From contig NZ_CP093337.1 of the NCBI RefSeq assembly GCF_022637395.1, forward strand, positions 2,278,001-2,342,000: a stretch of 64,000 nucleotides of DNA, given 5' to 3'. Source of the stretch: Shinella sp. H4-D48 (GTDB lineage Bacteria; Pseudomonadota; Alphaproteobacteria; Rhizobiales; Rhizobiaceae). A program made the translations under genes and the position numbers. Under the pieces are notes generated by a model. That model saw nothing but the letters and a program-made list of their open reading frames with translations. It was not told the DNA's origin and searched no databases. Shown piece by piece: positions 55,322 to 64,000 of this stretch (position 1 is its first letter; each line of letters begins with the position of its first letter).

Positions 55322-56266
55322 TCAGGATGTCGGGAAGTCGAGGCCCATTTCGCGGAAGCGGGCCGGATCGTCACCCCAGTTCTCGCGCACCTTCACGAAG
55401 AGGAAGAGGTGAACCGGCTGCTCGAGGATTTCCGAGAGCTCCTTGCGGGACGCCGTGGAGATCGCCTTGATCGCATCGCCGTTCTTGCCGAGCGCGATCT
55501 TCTTCTGGCTGTCTCTTTCGACATAGATGACCTGCTCGATGCGCACCGAGCCGTCCTTGCGCTCTTCCCACTTTTCCGTCTCGACGTGGGAGGAATAGGG
55601 AAGTTCCTGGTGGAGGCGCAGGAACAGCTTCTCGCGGGTGATTTCGGCGGCGAGCTGGCGCATGGGCAGGTCAGAAATCTGGTCTTCCGGGTAGTACCAC
55701 GGACCTTCCGGCAGCGCGGCCGCAAGATAGTCCATCACATCCTCGCAGCCCGAGCCGTTGAGGGCGGAGATCATGAAGGTGCGCTCGAACTTGACGACCT
55801 CGTTCACGGCGGCCGTCAGCTTCAGGAGATCCTCCGGCTTGACGCGGTCGACCTTGTTCAGCACGAGGATCTTCGGCTGATGGACCTCCTTGAGGCCCTC
55901 CAGGATCGCCTCGGCGTCGCCCTTCAGGCCGCGCTCGCTGTCGATCAGGAACATGATGAAGTCGGCATCCTTGGCGCCGCCCCAGGCCGTCGTCACCATG
56001 GCGCGGTCGAGCCGGCGGCGCGGCTTGAAGATGCCGGGTGTGTCCATGAACACGATCTGCGCGTTCTTGTGGATCGCGATGCCGCGTACGATGGCGCGCG
56101 TCGTCTGCACCTTGTGGCTGACGATCGACACCTTGGCGCCGACCAGCCGGTTCACCAGCGTCGACTTGCCGGCATTGGTGGCGCCGATCAGGGCGACGAA
56201 GCCCGAACGGGTCGCGCCCTCGGCTGCGGCACCGGTCTCGGCAGGGATGTTGGTTTCTTCCGTCAT
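55322..56266 (-). CDS. era: GTPase Era
   Basis: 314 aa from the ATG at 56266. G1 loop GATNAGKST at 28-36, G3 DTPGIF, G4 NKVDRV; the C-terminal KH domain has YVERDSQKKIALGKNGDAIK. Era binds 16S rRNA and helps mature the small subunit. It is last in an acpS-lepB-rnc-era run. In many related genomes recO follows next, but here the GGDEF-EAL gene lies convergent and recO is nine kilobases away. Confidence 0.97.
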   Translation of the reverse strand: MTEETNIPAETGAAAEGATRSGFVALIGATNAGKSTLVNRLVGAKVSIVSHKVQTTRAIVRGIAIHKNAQIVFMDTPGIFKPRRRLDRAMVTTAWGGAKDADFIMFLIDSERGLKGDAEAILEGLKEVHQPKILVLNKVDRVKPEDLLKLTAAVNEVVKFERTFMISALNGSGCEDVMDYLAAALPEGPWYYPEDQISDLPMRQLAAEITREKLFLRLHQELPYSSHVETEKWEERKDGSVRIEQVIYVERDSQKKIALGKNGDAIKAISTASRKELSEILEQPVHLFLFVKVRENWGDDPARFREMGLDFPTS

Positions 56267-56345
56267 GATATCCGTCAATCCGGGTCCTTCTGGCGGAAGG
56301 CCCCATGTTCCTGTTTCCATGCAATTTCAAAAGGCGGAAGTGCGT

Positions 56346-57059
56346 TCAGGCGTCGGCCTTGGGCCAGACGCCTTCGCGTTCCAGTATCTTCGTCGCGGCC
56401 GCCTGTTCGGCGGCCCGTTTCGATCGGTCGATGCCGGTCTCCGGCGCCACGCCCTTGACCTCGACCGTCACGGTGAAGCGGGGATCATGATCCGGTCCGG
56501 AGCGCTCGTCCACCCTGTAATTCGGTGTGAGGCCAAACCGGGCGTGCGCCCATTCCTGCAACTCGGTCTTTGCGTCTCGCCGCGCGCCTTCGGCACGCGC
56601 CGCCCTGCCCTCCCAGTTGGCGAGGATGAAGCCGCGCGCGGCCTCCAGCCCGCCATCGAGATAGATGGCCGCGATCAGCGATTCCACCACATCGGCCCGT
56701 ACGTTCAGCATGGCCTTGCCGGTAAGCTTCTTGATGTCGGCGCCGGTGCGGATGAAGCGATGCAGACCAAGATCATCCGAAACTGCCGCGCAGCTTTCAG
56801 CGCTGACGAGTTGGTTGAGGCGAACGGACAGCTCGCCCTCCTTGGCATCGCGAAAGGTGCGAAACAGCATCTCGGCCACGCAAAGGCCGAGAACGCGATC
56901 ACCGAGAAACTCCAGCCGCTCGTAGTTGCTGCCCTTGCCGGGCCGTGCACTCGCATGCGTGATCGCCCGGTCGAGACGATCCTTGTCGGTGAAGACGTAG
57001 CCGATCAGCGCCTCGAGGGCCTTGCGGTTGGCGTCGTTCAGCGGAATGGCGCCCTTCAT
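56346..57059 (-). CDS. rnc: Ribonuclease III
   Basis: 237 aa. The catalytic signature NYERLEFLGD spans 45-54, and the second site phrase ADVVESLIAAIYLDGG is present; the C-terminal double-stranded RNA binding domain has AKTELQEWAHARFGLTPNY. It cuts double-stranded RNA such as rRNA precursors. It overlaps lepB by ATGA and is followed by era after 79 bases. Confidence 0.97.
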   Translation of the reverse strand: MKGAIPLNDANRKALEALIGYVFTDKDRLDRAITHASARPGKGSNYERLEFLGDRVLGLCVAEMLFRTFRDAKEGELSVRLNQLVSAESCAAVSDDLGLHRFIRTGADIKKLTGKAMLNVRADVVESLIAAIYLDGGLEAARGFILANWEGRAARAEGARRDAKTELQEWAHARFGLTPNYRVDERSGPDHDPRFTVTVEVKGVAPETGIDRSKRAAEQAAATKILEREGVWPKADA

Positions 57060-57826
57060 TCAACGACCTTGAAGAGGCGATCCCAACGCAGGTTCGCCGG
57101 CCACTTCCAGACTTCGCTGAAGGACGTGTCGTGGCCGAGCGAGAAAAAGATCAGGCTGGCGCGGCCGATGAGGTTTTCGGCCGGGACGAAACCGACGTCG
57201 AAGCGGCTGTCGGCGGAGTTGTCGCGGTTGTCGCCCATCATGAAGTAGTGGCCTTCGGGCACGATGAACTCGCGCGTGTTGTCGCCGACCGTGCCGGGAC
57301 GGGTGTCCAGCGTGTCGTAGGAGACGCCCGTGTCCAGCGTCTCGCGGAACATGGGGATGTTTTCGCCGGTATCGTACTGGTCGTCCGCGCGGAAGAAGCC
57401 ATCCTGCTGGCGCTCGACGGGCTTGTCATTGATGTAGAGAATGCTGTCGCGCACCTGCACGCGGTCGCCCGGCAGGCCGACGAGACGCTTGATGTAGTCG
57501 ATGTCGGGGTTCGGCGGGAAGCGGAACACGACGATGTCGCCGCGCTTCGGCTCGCTTGCGAAGATGCGGCCCGAGAACAGGTTCGGCGAGAACGGCAGCG
57601 AATATTTCGAATAACCGTAGGAGAACTTGTTGACGAACAGGTAATCGCCGACCAGCAGCGTCGGCATCATCGAGCCGGACGGAATGGTGAAGGGCTGGAA
57701 AAGCACGGTGCGGATCACGACGGCGAGCAGCAGCGCCTGAATGATGACCTTGACGTTTTCCCACAGGCCGCCTTCGGCCTTTTCAGTCTTCTCTGCCACG
57801 CCCGACTTGTCCTTATTTGCTAACAT
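57056..57826 (-). CDS. lepB: Signal peptidase I
   Basis: 256 aa. One membrane helix near 26-45, then the serine box TIPSGSMMPTLLVGD (nucleophile S52) and the lysine box with K113 in YIKRLVGLPGDRV; box E GDNRDNSADSR is present. It removes signal peptides at the outer face of the inner membrane. It overlaps rnc at its stop by ATGA. A disordered basic head precedes the helix. Confidence 0.97.
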   Translation of the reverse strand: MLANKDKSGVAEKTEKAEGGLWENVKVIIQALLLAVVIRTVLFQPFTIPSGSMMPTLLVGDYLFVNKFSYGYSKYSLPFSPNLFSGRIFASEPKRGDIVVFRFPPNPDIDYIKRLVGLPGDRVQVRDSILYINDKPVERQQDGFFRADDQYDTGENIPMFRETLDTGVSYDTLDTRPGTVGDNTREFIVPEGHYFMMGDNRDNSADSRFDVGFVPAENLIGRASLIFFSLGHDTSFSEVWKWPANLRWDRLFKVVE

Positions 57827-57890
57827 GAGGCCCTCTATAGAGGAAAGGTTGCCTGTTGGAAATCACATCGGTCAAAAAGACGCGGAAGCC

Positions 57891-58304
57891 TCACAAAGCC
57901 GGCATTCCCGCGGGTAGCGCCTCGATGATCACGAAAGCCTGCGCCAGCGGAAAGTCGTCGGTGATGGTGAGATGGATTCGCGCCTCGTGACCGGCCGGCA
58001 GCATCCGTTTCAACCTTTCGAGCGCGCCGCCGGTGAGATGCATGGTCGGCTTGCCGCCCGGCAGATTTATGACGCCCATGTCCTTCCAGAACACACCCTG
58101 CGCCAGACCTGTGCCGAGCGCCTTGGAACAGGCCTCCTTGGCGGCGAAGCGCTTGGCATAGGAGGCGGCGCGGTTCTTCCGTCCATCGGACTTGGCCTGT
58201 TCGATCGCGGTGAAGCAGCGCTCCGTGAAGCGTGCGCCAAAACGTTCCAGCGACTTCTCCACCCGACGGATGTCGATGAGGTCGCTGCCGATGCCGATGA
58301 TCAT
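57891..58304 (-). CDS. acpS: Holo-acyl-carrier-protein synthase
   Basis: 137 aa. [20 protein letters not shown] gives the metal aspartate (D8) and [14 protein letters not shown] gives the metal glutamate. It attaches phosphopantetheine to ACP. It overlaps the DUF2062 gene stop by four bases at its start and is followed by lepB after 64 bases. Full length and ordinary. Confidence 0.96.
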   Translation of the reverse strand: MIIGIGSDLIDIRRVEKSLERFGARFTERCFTAIEQAKSDGRKNRAASYAKRFAAKEACSKALGTGLAQGVFWKDMGVINLPGGKPTMHLTGGALERLKRMLPAGHEARIHLTITDDFPLAQAFVIIEALPAGMPAL

Positions 58305-58888
58305 GAGGACAGGTCTCCGGATGAGAGCGCGGCGGGTGCAAGCCCGGCGCGAAGCGCCAGCCGCGCGCGGCGACGGACCTTGAAGGACTGGACGGCAAGG
58401 CGTGTCACGCCATACGCGATCACGGCTGCGAGCAGCCCGAGCACACCTGCGCCGACCAGCATGGGTTTCAGCACCGGCTGCCAGAGTTCGGAGAACTGGA
58501 GATGCTCCAGCCTGTGCAGAAGGTCGTGCGTTGTAATGGCTTCAGCGGCCTGGATGCCGAGCAGCGCTTCGCCGATGCGGAAGGTCGTGAGCGCGATCAG
58601 CGGAATGGTCAGGGGGTTAGCGACGGTTGTGGCAAGGGCGGCCGCGAGCAGATTGCCGGCCATGAGATAGGCCATGACCAGCGCCAGGATGACGTGGAAC
58701 CCGAGCAGCGGTGTGAAGGCAGAGAAGACGCCGGCCGCGACACCTGCGGCGACCGCGTGCGGGGATGCCGACAGGCGGATGATGCGCTTCGCGAGATAGC
58801 GCGCCGGCCGCGTCAGGCCCTTGCGCGGCCAGAGAAATTCGCGCAAGCGTTCGGCCCGTGAGGCCTTTTTTCGGCGTCTGAACAACAT
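58301..58888 (-). CDS. DUF2062 membrane protein
   Basis: 195 aa. A basic head is followed by hydrophobic helices with the family block [19 protein letters not shown] near 42-60 and [15 protein letters not shown] near 86-100; a further helix lies near 145-165. DUF2062 proteins are small integral membrane proteins without known function, often beside cell envelope or lipid genes. It overlaps acpS by ATGA, so it belongs to this operon. Confidence 0.9.
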   Translation of the reverse strand: MLFRRRKKASRAERLREFLWPRKGLTRPARYLAKRIIRLSASPHAVAAGVAAGVFSAFTPLLGFHVILALVMAYLMAGNLLAAALATTVANPLTIPLIALTTFRIGEALLGIQAAEAITTHDLLHRLEHLQFSELWQPVLKPMLVGAGVLGLLAAVIAYGVTRLAVQSFKVRRRARLALRAGLAPAALSSGDLSS

Positions 58889-58990
58889 CGCCCAGACATA
58901 GCCGATCCGTTGGTGTCATTTCAATGGCGCCCTGAGACGCCACGGCAGGAGCCGCCGCGGCGCACGGGGTGCGCCGCATGGCTGCAGACC

Positions 58991-59143
58991 TTAGTAGGAC
59001 TTGCGGAAAAGGCCGCGGTCGATCTGACGCTGGCGGTATTCCAGGTCGATCCGGTCGATGGCGCCGTTGAGATAGGCGCTCTCGCGCTCTTCGGCCGACG
59101 GAACGCGCAAGGCGCGGGCGATGTTCTTGAACTGCTTCAGCAT
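58991..59143 (-). CDS. DUF3563-type 50-aa protein
   Basis: 50 aa from the ATG at 59143, with AGAGGT six bases upstream. The sequence MLKQFKNIARALRVPSAEER continues into ESAYLNGAIDRIDLEYRQRQ and ends in GLFRKSY, resembling the DUF3563 family of short, charged helical proteins (E-xx-YL-xx-A-x-D-xx-DLE-xR). Function unknown. It lies between rsh and the DUF2062 gene on the same strand with about 100 to 170 bases each side. Confidence 0.78.
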   Translation of the reverse strand: MLKQFKNIARALRVPSAEERESAYLNGAIDRIDLEYRQRQIDRGLFRKSY

Positions 59144-59311
59144 GGTAAACCTCTTTCGGTTGACCTCCCGAGACAGAAGATAGGTGAGACACCCCGCCGG
59201 CACCAGCGCGACTATCCCAACACAGCCATGCGCATTGCGCATATCGCCTGGTTAAAACTTGAGCAATCCTGACTTATTCAAGGCAAATTGCTGAAAATTC
59301 GATGTCAGCCA

Positions 59312-61540
59312 CTACTCAAACACACGGCTGATGGTCGAAACGCACTGCAACTCCTTCAGCTGGCCCATCAACTGGTTGAGCTGCCGCAGATCCCAGACCT
59401 CAAGGTCGATATGCACCTCGGTGAAATCGGCCGCCACGCGCGCCATGGACATCGATCGTATGTTGATGTCGCTGGTCGCGATGACCTGCGTGACTTCGGC
59501 CAGTGTGCCCGGCTCGTTCAGGGCATTGATCATGATGCGCGCCATGAAGCGGGTGTTGTTCGCCTCGTCGAGATCCCAGCGCACATCGATCCAGCGCTCC
59601 GGTTCGTCATCGAACTTCTGAAGCGCCGGCGACTGGATCGGATAGATGGTGATGCCCTTGTCCTTCTCCATAATGCCGACAATGCGGTCGCCGGGAACGG
59701 CGCCGCCGGCGGAGAAATGCACTTCGGCATTGCCGGAGAGGCCACGGATCGGCAGGGCCTCCGGGCCCGATTCGCCCTCGCCGTCTTCCAGCGCGGCCTT
59801 CGTCTTGCCGGGCAGCTTGAAGACCATGCCGGCGGCGCTGCGCATGTTGAACCAGCCCTCGTCGGTGTTGGGCTTCACAGTCACGCGCTCGTCCTGATAA
59901 TCCGGGAAGACGGCGCGCAGCACATCGAGCGAAGAGAGTTCGCCACGGCCAACGGAGGCGATGGCGTCTTCCACATCCTTGTGGCCGAGCCGGTGCAGAA
60001 CAGGCTTCAGGCCGTCGCGCGAAAAGGTCTTGCCGGCACGATCGAAGGTGCGCTCAAGGATGCGGTAGCCGAGGCCGGAATACTGCTTGCGAATGGCTGC
60101 ACGCGTCGCGCGGCGGATAGCTGCCCGCGCCTTGCCGGTCACGACGATCTCTTCCCAGGCCGGCGGCGGCACCTGGATGCCCGAGCGGATGATTTCCACC
60201 TCGTCACCATTGTTGAGGCGCGTGACGAGCGGCATGATGCGGCCGTTGATCTTGGCGCCGACGCAGGTGTCGCCGATATTGGTGTGCACCGCATAGGCAA
60301 AATCGATGGGCGTCGCGCCGCGCGGCAGCGTGATCAGCTGGCCCTTGGGCGTGAAGGTGAACACCTGGTCCTGGAACAGTTCCAGCTTGGTGTGCTCGAG
60401 GAATTCTTCCGGGTTGTCGCCCTCGGCCAGTGCCTCGATGGTCCGGCGCAGCAGGGCATAGGCATTGGAGCGCGGCGAGCGTGCGGCCTCCTCGTTGACC
60501 GGCTCCTTGTCCTTGTAGAGCGAATGCGCGGCGATACCGTATTCGGCGATCTCGTGCATGCGCTTGGTGCGGATCTGCAGTTCGATGCGCTGGCGCGACG
60601 GCCCGACGATCGTGGTGTGGATCGACTGATAGTCGTTCTGCTTGGGCGTCGAGATATAGTCCTTGAAGCGGCCCGGCACGACGCGCCAGCGCGTGTGCAC
60701 GATGCCGAGTGCCGCATAGCAGGCGGGAATGTCGTCGACGAGGATGCGGAAGGCGTAGACGTCGGACAATTGCTCGAAGGAGAGCGACTTCGACTGCATC
60801 TTGCGAAAGACCGAATAAGGCTTCTTCTGCCGGCCCTTGACGAGGGCATCCGGCAGGCCGTTCACGACGAGCAGTTCGCGCAGCTCCTCCTCGATCTTGC
60901 GGATCAGTCCCTCGTTGCGCTGCGACAGCTCCTCCAGCTTGCGCGAGACGGTCTCGTAGGCTTCAGGATTGATATGCCGGAAGGACAGGTCCTCCAGCTC
61001 CTCGCGCATGTCCTGCATACCCATGCGGCCGGCGAGCGGCGCATAGATGTCCATCGTCTCTTCGGAGATGCGGGCGCGCTTTTCCGGCGTCATGTGCTCG
61101 AGCGTGCGCATGTTGTGCAGGCGATCGGCGAGCTTGACGAGCAGAACGCGCACATCGTCGGAGATGGCAAGCAGGAGCTTGCGCAGGTTTTCGGCCTGCT
61201 TGGCCTTCTTGGAAACGAGGTCGAGCTTCTTGATCTTGGTCAGGCCCTCGACGAGGGCGCCGATATCCTCGCCGAACAGTTCGTCGATTTCCGCGCGCGT
61301 CGCGCTGGTGTCCTCGATCGTGTCGTGCAGAAGGGCGACGGCGATGGTCGATTCGTCGAGCCGCATCTCCGTGAGGATGGCAGCCACTTCGAGAGGATGC
61401 GAGATGTAGGGATCGCCGCTCGCACGCTTCTGCTGGCCGTGCTTCTGCATGGCATAGACATAAGCCTTGTTGAGCAACGCCTCGTTGGCATCGGGCTTGT
61501 ATTTCTGAACCCGCTCCACGAGTTCATATTGACGCATCAT
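59312..61540 (-). CDS. rsh: Bifunctional (p)ppGpp synthetase/hydrolase
   Basis: 742 aa, the single long RSH protein of alphaproteobacteria. The hydrolase HD site (H48, H72-D73) is intact, so degradation is expected. The synthetase part has GRQKKPYSVFRKMQSKSL and RFKDYISTPKQNDYQSIHTT; then TGS (VFTFTPKGQLITLPRGATPI), helical and C-terminal ACT domains. It controls the stringent response. It lies 116 bases after rpoZ on the same strand, as in many bacteria. No residue looks lost. Confidence 0.97.
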   Translation of the reverse strand: MMRQYELVERVQKYKPDANEALLNKAYVYAMQKHGQQKRASGDPYISHPLEVAAILTEMRLDESTIAVALLHDTIEDTSATRAEIDELFGEDIGALVEGLTKIKKLDLVSKKAKQAENLRKLLLAISDDVRVLLVKLADRLHNMRTLEHMTPEKRARISEETMDIYAPLAGRMGMQDMREELEDLSFRHINPEAYETVSRKLEELSQRNEGLIRKIEEELRELLVVNGLPDALVKGRQKKPYSVFRKMQSKSLSFEQLSDVYAFRILVDDIPACYAALGIVHTRWRVVPGRFKDYISTPKQNDYQSIHTTIVGPSRQRIELQIRTKRMHEIAEYGIAAHSLYKDKEPVNEEAARSPRSNAYALLRRTIEALAEGDNPEEFLEHTKLELFQDQVFTFTPKGQLITLPRGATPIDFAYAVHTNIGDTCVGAKINGRIMPLVTRLNNGDEVEIIRSGIQVPPPAWEEIVVTGKARAAIRRATRAAIRKQYSGLGYRILERTFDRAGKTFSRDGLKPVLHRLGHKDVEDAIASVGRGELSSLDVLRAVFPDYQDERVTVKPNTDEGWFNMRSAAGMVFKLPGKTKAALEDGEGESGPEALPIRGLSGNAEVHFSAGGAVPGDRIVGIMEKDKGITIYPIQSPALQKFDDEPERWIDVRWDLDEANNTRFMARIMINALNEPGTLAEVTQVIATSDINIRSMSMARVAADFTEVHIDLEVWDLRQLNQLMGQLKELQCVSTISRVFE

Positions 61541-61656
61541 TCTCGGTGGGCTCCCTCCCCGGCTCGTTCAGGCGGGGCAAACAAAAAGTGCGCCCCGAGC
61601 TTAGAAGGGGCGCACCGATATTCACAATAATAAAGGTTTCGGAATGGCTACCGAAA

Positions 61657-62058
61657 TCAGTAATCGTCGCTTTTTTCCGGCGGAACGAGGCCTTCGATGC
61701 CGGCGAGCAGCTCTTCTTCCGACATGCGGTCGAAAGCGATCGTCTCAGGCTGGTCGTCGTCCTCGTCGGCGGTTGCGGTCGTGGCATCTTCTGCCAGCAG
61801 GCTTGCCGGATCGGGCTCGGGCTCGTCGACCTCAACATGCTTCTGCAGCGAATGGATCAGATCTTCCTTCAGATCGTCGGGCGACAGGGTCTCGTCGGCG
61901 ATCTCGCGCAGCGCCACGACAGGGTTCTTGTCGTTGTCGCGATCGATGGTGATGGCCGCACCCTGCGAGATGAGGCGGGCGCGATGGCTTGCCAAGAGAA
62001 CCAGCTCGAAGCGGTTGTCTACCTTGTCAATGCAATCTTCAACGGTGACACGGGCCAT
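61657..62058 (-). CDS. rpoZ: RNA polymerase omega subunit
   Basis: 133 aa from the ATG at 62058. [20 protein letters not shown] and [12 protein letters not shown] give the omega core; [20 protein letters not shown] follows, and then an acidic tail rich in Glu and Asp to the end. It helps assemble polymerase and, with Rsh products, is a ppGpp site partner. It is followed by rsh on the same strand. Confidence 0.95.
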   Translation of the reverse strand: MARVTVEDCIDKVDNRFELVLLASHRARLISQGAAITIDRDNDKNPVVALREIADETLSPDDLKEDLIHSLQKHVEVDEPEPDPASLLAEDATTATADEDDDQPETIAFDRMSEEELLAGIEGLVPPEKSDDY

Positions 62059-62463
62059 TGCCTGTCCTTTGTGATCGAGAATTTCAGGAGTTTGCATGCC
62101 CGATACAGGCAAAGGACGGCAAATTCAAGTTTTTCCTTGCCGGACGCGCCTTTCGCGGACGCCGCAAGCCCGCGCCTGTAATTCCCGGTTGAGGTTTGCG
62201 CCCACGAAAAGACGCGGCACGGCGCCCCGAACGGCGAGGATAAAGGCCGGTAAATACTTCCCAATTCCGATATTGTGAAATGCACGGGCACCGTGCTTCT
62301 GGAAAAAATGCGCCGCAACCCGTGTTTGCTTGGAAATGCCACCAACCTGCCCTAAATGACAAATAAATGAAATATGCATAATGCCACCGGAAAACGCAGC
62401 CATGCACGCCGGCGTGGCGTGGCTTACGCATTATCCGGACCTCTACTTAAGGGATTTTTTGAA
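62059..62463. other. 405-base noncoding gap between rpoZ and the NYN gene
   Basis: Divergent promoters for rpoZ and the NYN-domain gene must lie here. A perfect hairpin GCACGG/CCGTGC (62282-62296, loop GCA) is visible, and the stretch after about 62320 is AT-rich compared with the window. Short open frames on the reverse strand show no ribosome site and no protein-like composition. A small RNA is possible but not supported by a clear terminator. Confidence 0.4.
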
Positions 62464-63039
62464 ATGTTCGACCCGCGCGAGAAAATCGCACTCTTCATCG
62501 ATGGCGCCAATCTCTATGCAGCATCCAGAACACTCGGGTTCGACATCGATTATCGGAAACTGTTGAAAGCATTTCAAAAACGCGGCTACCTTCTACGCGC
62601 TTATTACTATACGGCGCTGATAGAGGACCAGGAATATTCATCCATCCGCCCGCTGATAGATTGGCTCGACTATAACGGCTACAAGGTTGTTACAAAGCCG
62701 GCCAAGGAATTTACCGACTCGCTCGGTCGCCGCAAGATCAAGGGCAACATGGACATCGAACTGGCCATCGACGCGATGGAACAGTCCGAGACGGTCGATC
62801 ACCTCGTCATCTTTTCAGGCGACGGCGATTTCACGACGCTGGTCGAGGCGCTTCAGCGCCGTGGCCGCAAGGTCTCGGTCGTCTCGACCATGCAGACCCA
62901 GCCGCCGATGATCGCCGACGATCTGCGCCGGCAGGCGGACTATTTCATCGATCTTGGCACGCTGAAGGCCGAAATCGGTCGGGATCCCTCCGAGCGCCCG
63001 GCCCGCTCGGCGGAAGCAGCGGAGACCGCCGCAGACTGA
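62464..63039 (+). CDS. NYN-domain (LabA/DUF88) protein
   Basis: 191 aa from the ATG at 62464. The PIN-like nuclease fold carries the acidic set: D13 in ALFIDGANLY, the DIELAIDA block and the SGDGDFTTLVE block. Such proteins are predicted ribonucleases. The C-terminal tail is polar and alanine-rich. The gene lies between rpoZ and smpB, a frequent arrangement in rhizobia. A GGGA ribosome-like site is nine bases upstream. Confidence 0.9.
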   Translation: MFDPREKIALFIDGANLYAASRTLGFDIDYRKLLKAFQKRGYLLRAYYYTALIEDQEYSSIRPLIDWLDYNGYKVVTKPAKEFTDSLGRRKIKGNMDIELAIDAMEQSETVDHLVIFSGDGDFTTLVEALQRRGRKVSVVSTMQTQPPMIADDLRRQADYFIDLGTLKAEIGRDPSERPARSAEAAETAAD

Positions 63040-63225
63040 CATCAGGCAGAAAGGTCGCGCACGAAACGGAACGCTCCCTTTGGAAACGCCTGTGCCCTGC
63101 AAAACCAGACTTTTCAACGCTTCGTTAAACATCGAGGAAAATAGCGCGGAACCCCATTAGTATTCCGCAAGGTTCTGCTGCTATTCAAAATGCGGTAAAC
63201 ACATCCCGCATTGGAATATCCTGTA

Positions 63226-63621
63226 ATGGTCGACGCAGTATCGCTTTCTGGCAACAGCTACCGGGCAGCAACGCAGGCTCTTGCGCTGCGTCCGGCCGCC
63301 CCGACTGGCGAGACCCGTCCAAGCGTTTCGTCGCCCGCCGTTACGCAACCGTCCGATGCTGCGGACGACGTGGGCGACTTGAGCTTTCTCTATGCGACCA
63401 ACGGCCTTCCGGGCAATTCGGCCGCCTCGTCCAGCGCTGTCGAGCGCGCCGTAAATGCCGATACCACACGGCATACGCCCAGCCCGCTCGCCATCCAGAG
63501 CGCCGACCTCAACGCATTGATGTCGTCCTTCCTCACGGCGCGCACGCCGGCCAGCGGCGAAACGGCTGCACGTACCGTCATCAACCAGTCGATGATCGCC
63601 CAGCTCTACAGTCAGTTCTGA
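63226..63621 (+). CDS. 131-aa Ser/Ala-rich protein of unknown function
   Basis: 131 aa from the ATG at 63226. Low-complexity start (MVDAVSLSGNSYRAATQALA), many Ser, Thr, Ala and Pro residues in the middle (TRPSVSSPAVTQPSDAADD), and a more ordered end (INQSMIAQLYSQF). No signal peptide or membrane helix. I do not recognise a family. It lies between the NYN gene and smpB, convergent with smpB by 21 bases. Confidence 0.65.
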   Translation: MVDAVSLSGNSYRAATQALALRPAAPTGETRPSVSSPAVTQPSDAADDVGDLSFLYATNGLPGNSAASSSAVERAVNADTTRHTPSPLAIQSADLNALMSSFLTARTPASGETAARTVINQSMIAQLYSQF

Positions 63622-63642
63622 CGCGGAACGCGGGGAACCCGT

Positions 63643-64000
63643 TCAGCCGCGGTCGCGCAGCAGGCGGCCCTTCTGGCGGTTCCAGTCGCGTTCCTTCTCG
63701 CTCTCGCGCTTGTCATGGAGCTTCTTGCCCTTGGCGAGCGCAAGTTCCAGCTTCGCGCGGCCGCTATCGTTGAAGTAGACCTTCAGCGGCACCAGCGTCA
63801 TGCCCTCGCGGTTGATCGCGGAACGCAGGCGATGGATTTCCCGCTTCGATAACAGAAGTTTGCGGCGGCGGCGGGTCTCGTGGTTGAAACGGTTCGCCTG
63901 CAGGTATTCCGGCAGGTAGGAATTGATCAGCCAGATCTCGCCGCCCTCGTCCGACGCGTAGGACTCGGCGATGTTCGCCTTGCCCTCGCGCAGGGATTTG
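63643..64000 (-). CDS. smpB: SsrA-binding protein SmpB, C-terminal part
   Basis: The last 119 residues are seen; the start lies beyond the window edge. The frame ends [12 protein letters not shown], a typical basic SmpB tail, and carries [19 protein letters not shown] and [20 protein letters not shown], both conserved. SmpB binds tmRNA and the ribosome to rescue stalled translation. No tmRNA gene is visible in this window. Confidence 0.95.
   Translation of the reverse strand, partial: KSLREGKANIAESYASDEGGEIWLINSYLPEYLQANRFNHETRRRRKLLLSKREIHRLRSAINREGMTLVPLKVYFNDSGRAKLELALAKGKKLHDKRESEKERDWNRQKGRLLRDRG

Noticed and set aside
59288-61630. A 780-codon forward open frame over rsh
   Set aside because: Antisense to the intact rsh gene; no conserved motif and no ribosome site.
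62084-62431. Reverse-strand short frames in the gap before the NYN gene
   Set aside because: Three overlapping frames without ribosome sites and with mixed composition; none is better than chance.

Overview
This window reads as chromosomal DNA of an alphaproteobacterium of the order Hyphomicrobiales, most likely family Rhizobiaceae (Rhizobium, Ensifer, Agrobacterium or Shinella type). The reasons are the high GC content, dense genes with frequent ATGA or GTGA stop-start overlaps, the cfa-dnaB-alr-radA-cvpA-purF and rpoZ-rsh-acpS-lepB-rnc-era blocks, a NadQ regulator near nadABC, and rhizobial intergenic palindromic repeats. The genus cannot be fixed by reading. I see no tRNA, rRNA, CRISPR array, insertion sequence, integrase or phage gene.

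Bases 1-8826 run forward: the end of a cyclopropane fatty acid synthase, replicative helicase dnaB, alanine racemase alr, radA, cvpA, purF and a short-chain dehydrogenase, with one small secreted protein on the reverse strand. Bases 8892-18255 are reverse: a marR-mfs-hlyD multidrug efflux operon, psd and pssA for phosphatidylethanolamine, an ATM1-type ABC exporter and a large alanine-rich LysM envelope protein. Bases 18415-25301 hold a forward LOG-type phosphoribohydrolase, a reverse RarD permease, and a tightly packed reverse operon cysS-gfa-(39-aa membrane peptide)-gfa-pip-cimA. Two small related proteins that share the motif RYxPLxxRAVxAA follow at 25584-26059.

Bases 26071-38097 hold a YedK/SRAP protein ending in a sliding-clamp motif, a Nudix hydrolase, three lineage-type secreted or small proteins, a nucleotidyltransferase-like gene, an overlapping ygfZ-HD-phosphatase-nadQ operon, mscS, sodC and the nadA-nadB-nadC operon. 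A nearly perfect dyad upstream of nadA is the likely NadQ operator. Bases 38247-46130 carry an MFS permease, corA, a MOSC protein, an HD hydrolase, a very large DUF2339 membrane protein and recO.

Bases 46336-55294 look like accessory content lying between recO and era: an L,D-transpeptidase lipoprotein, an ArsR-SRPBCC-VOC module, a Tat-exported class A beta-lactamase, tex, and a periplasmic polyamine-type binding protein overlapping a membrane GGDEF-EAL protein. That last pair resembles the NspS-MbaA polyamine sensor of Vibrio and is the most interesting system here. Bases 55322-64000 return to core genes: era, rnc, lepB, acpS, a DUF2062 protein, a 50-aa DUF3563 protein, rsh, rpoZ, a NYN-domain protein, an unknown 131-aa protein and the start-truncated smpB.
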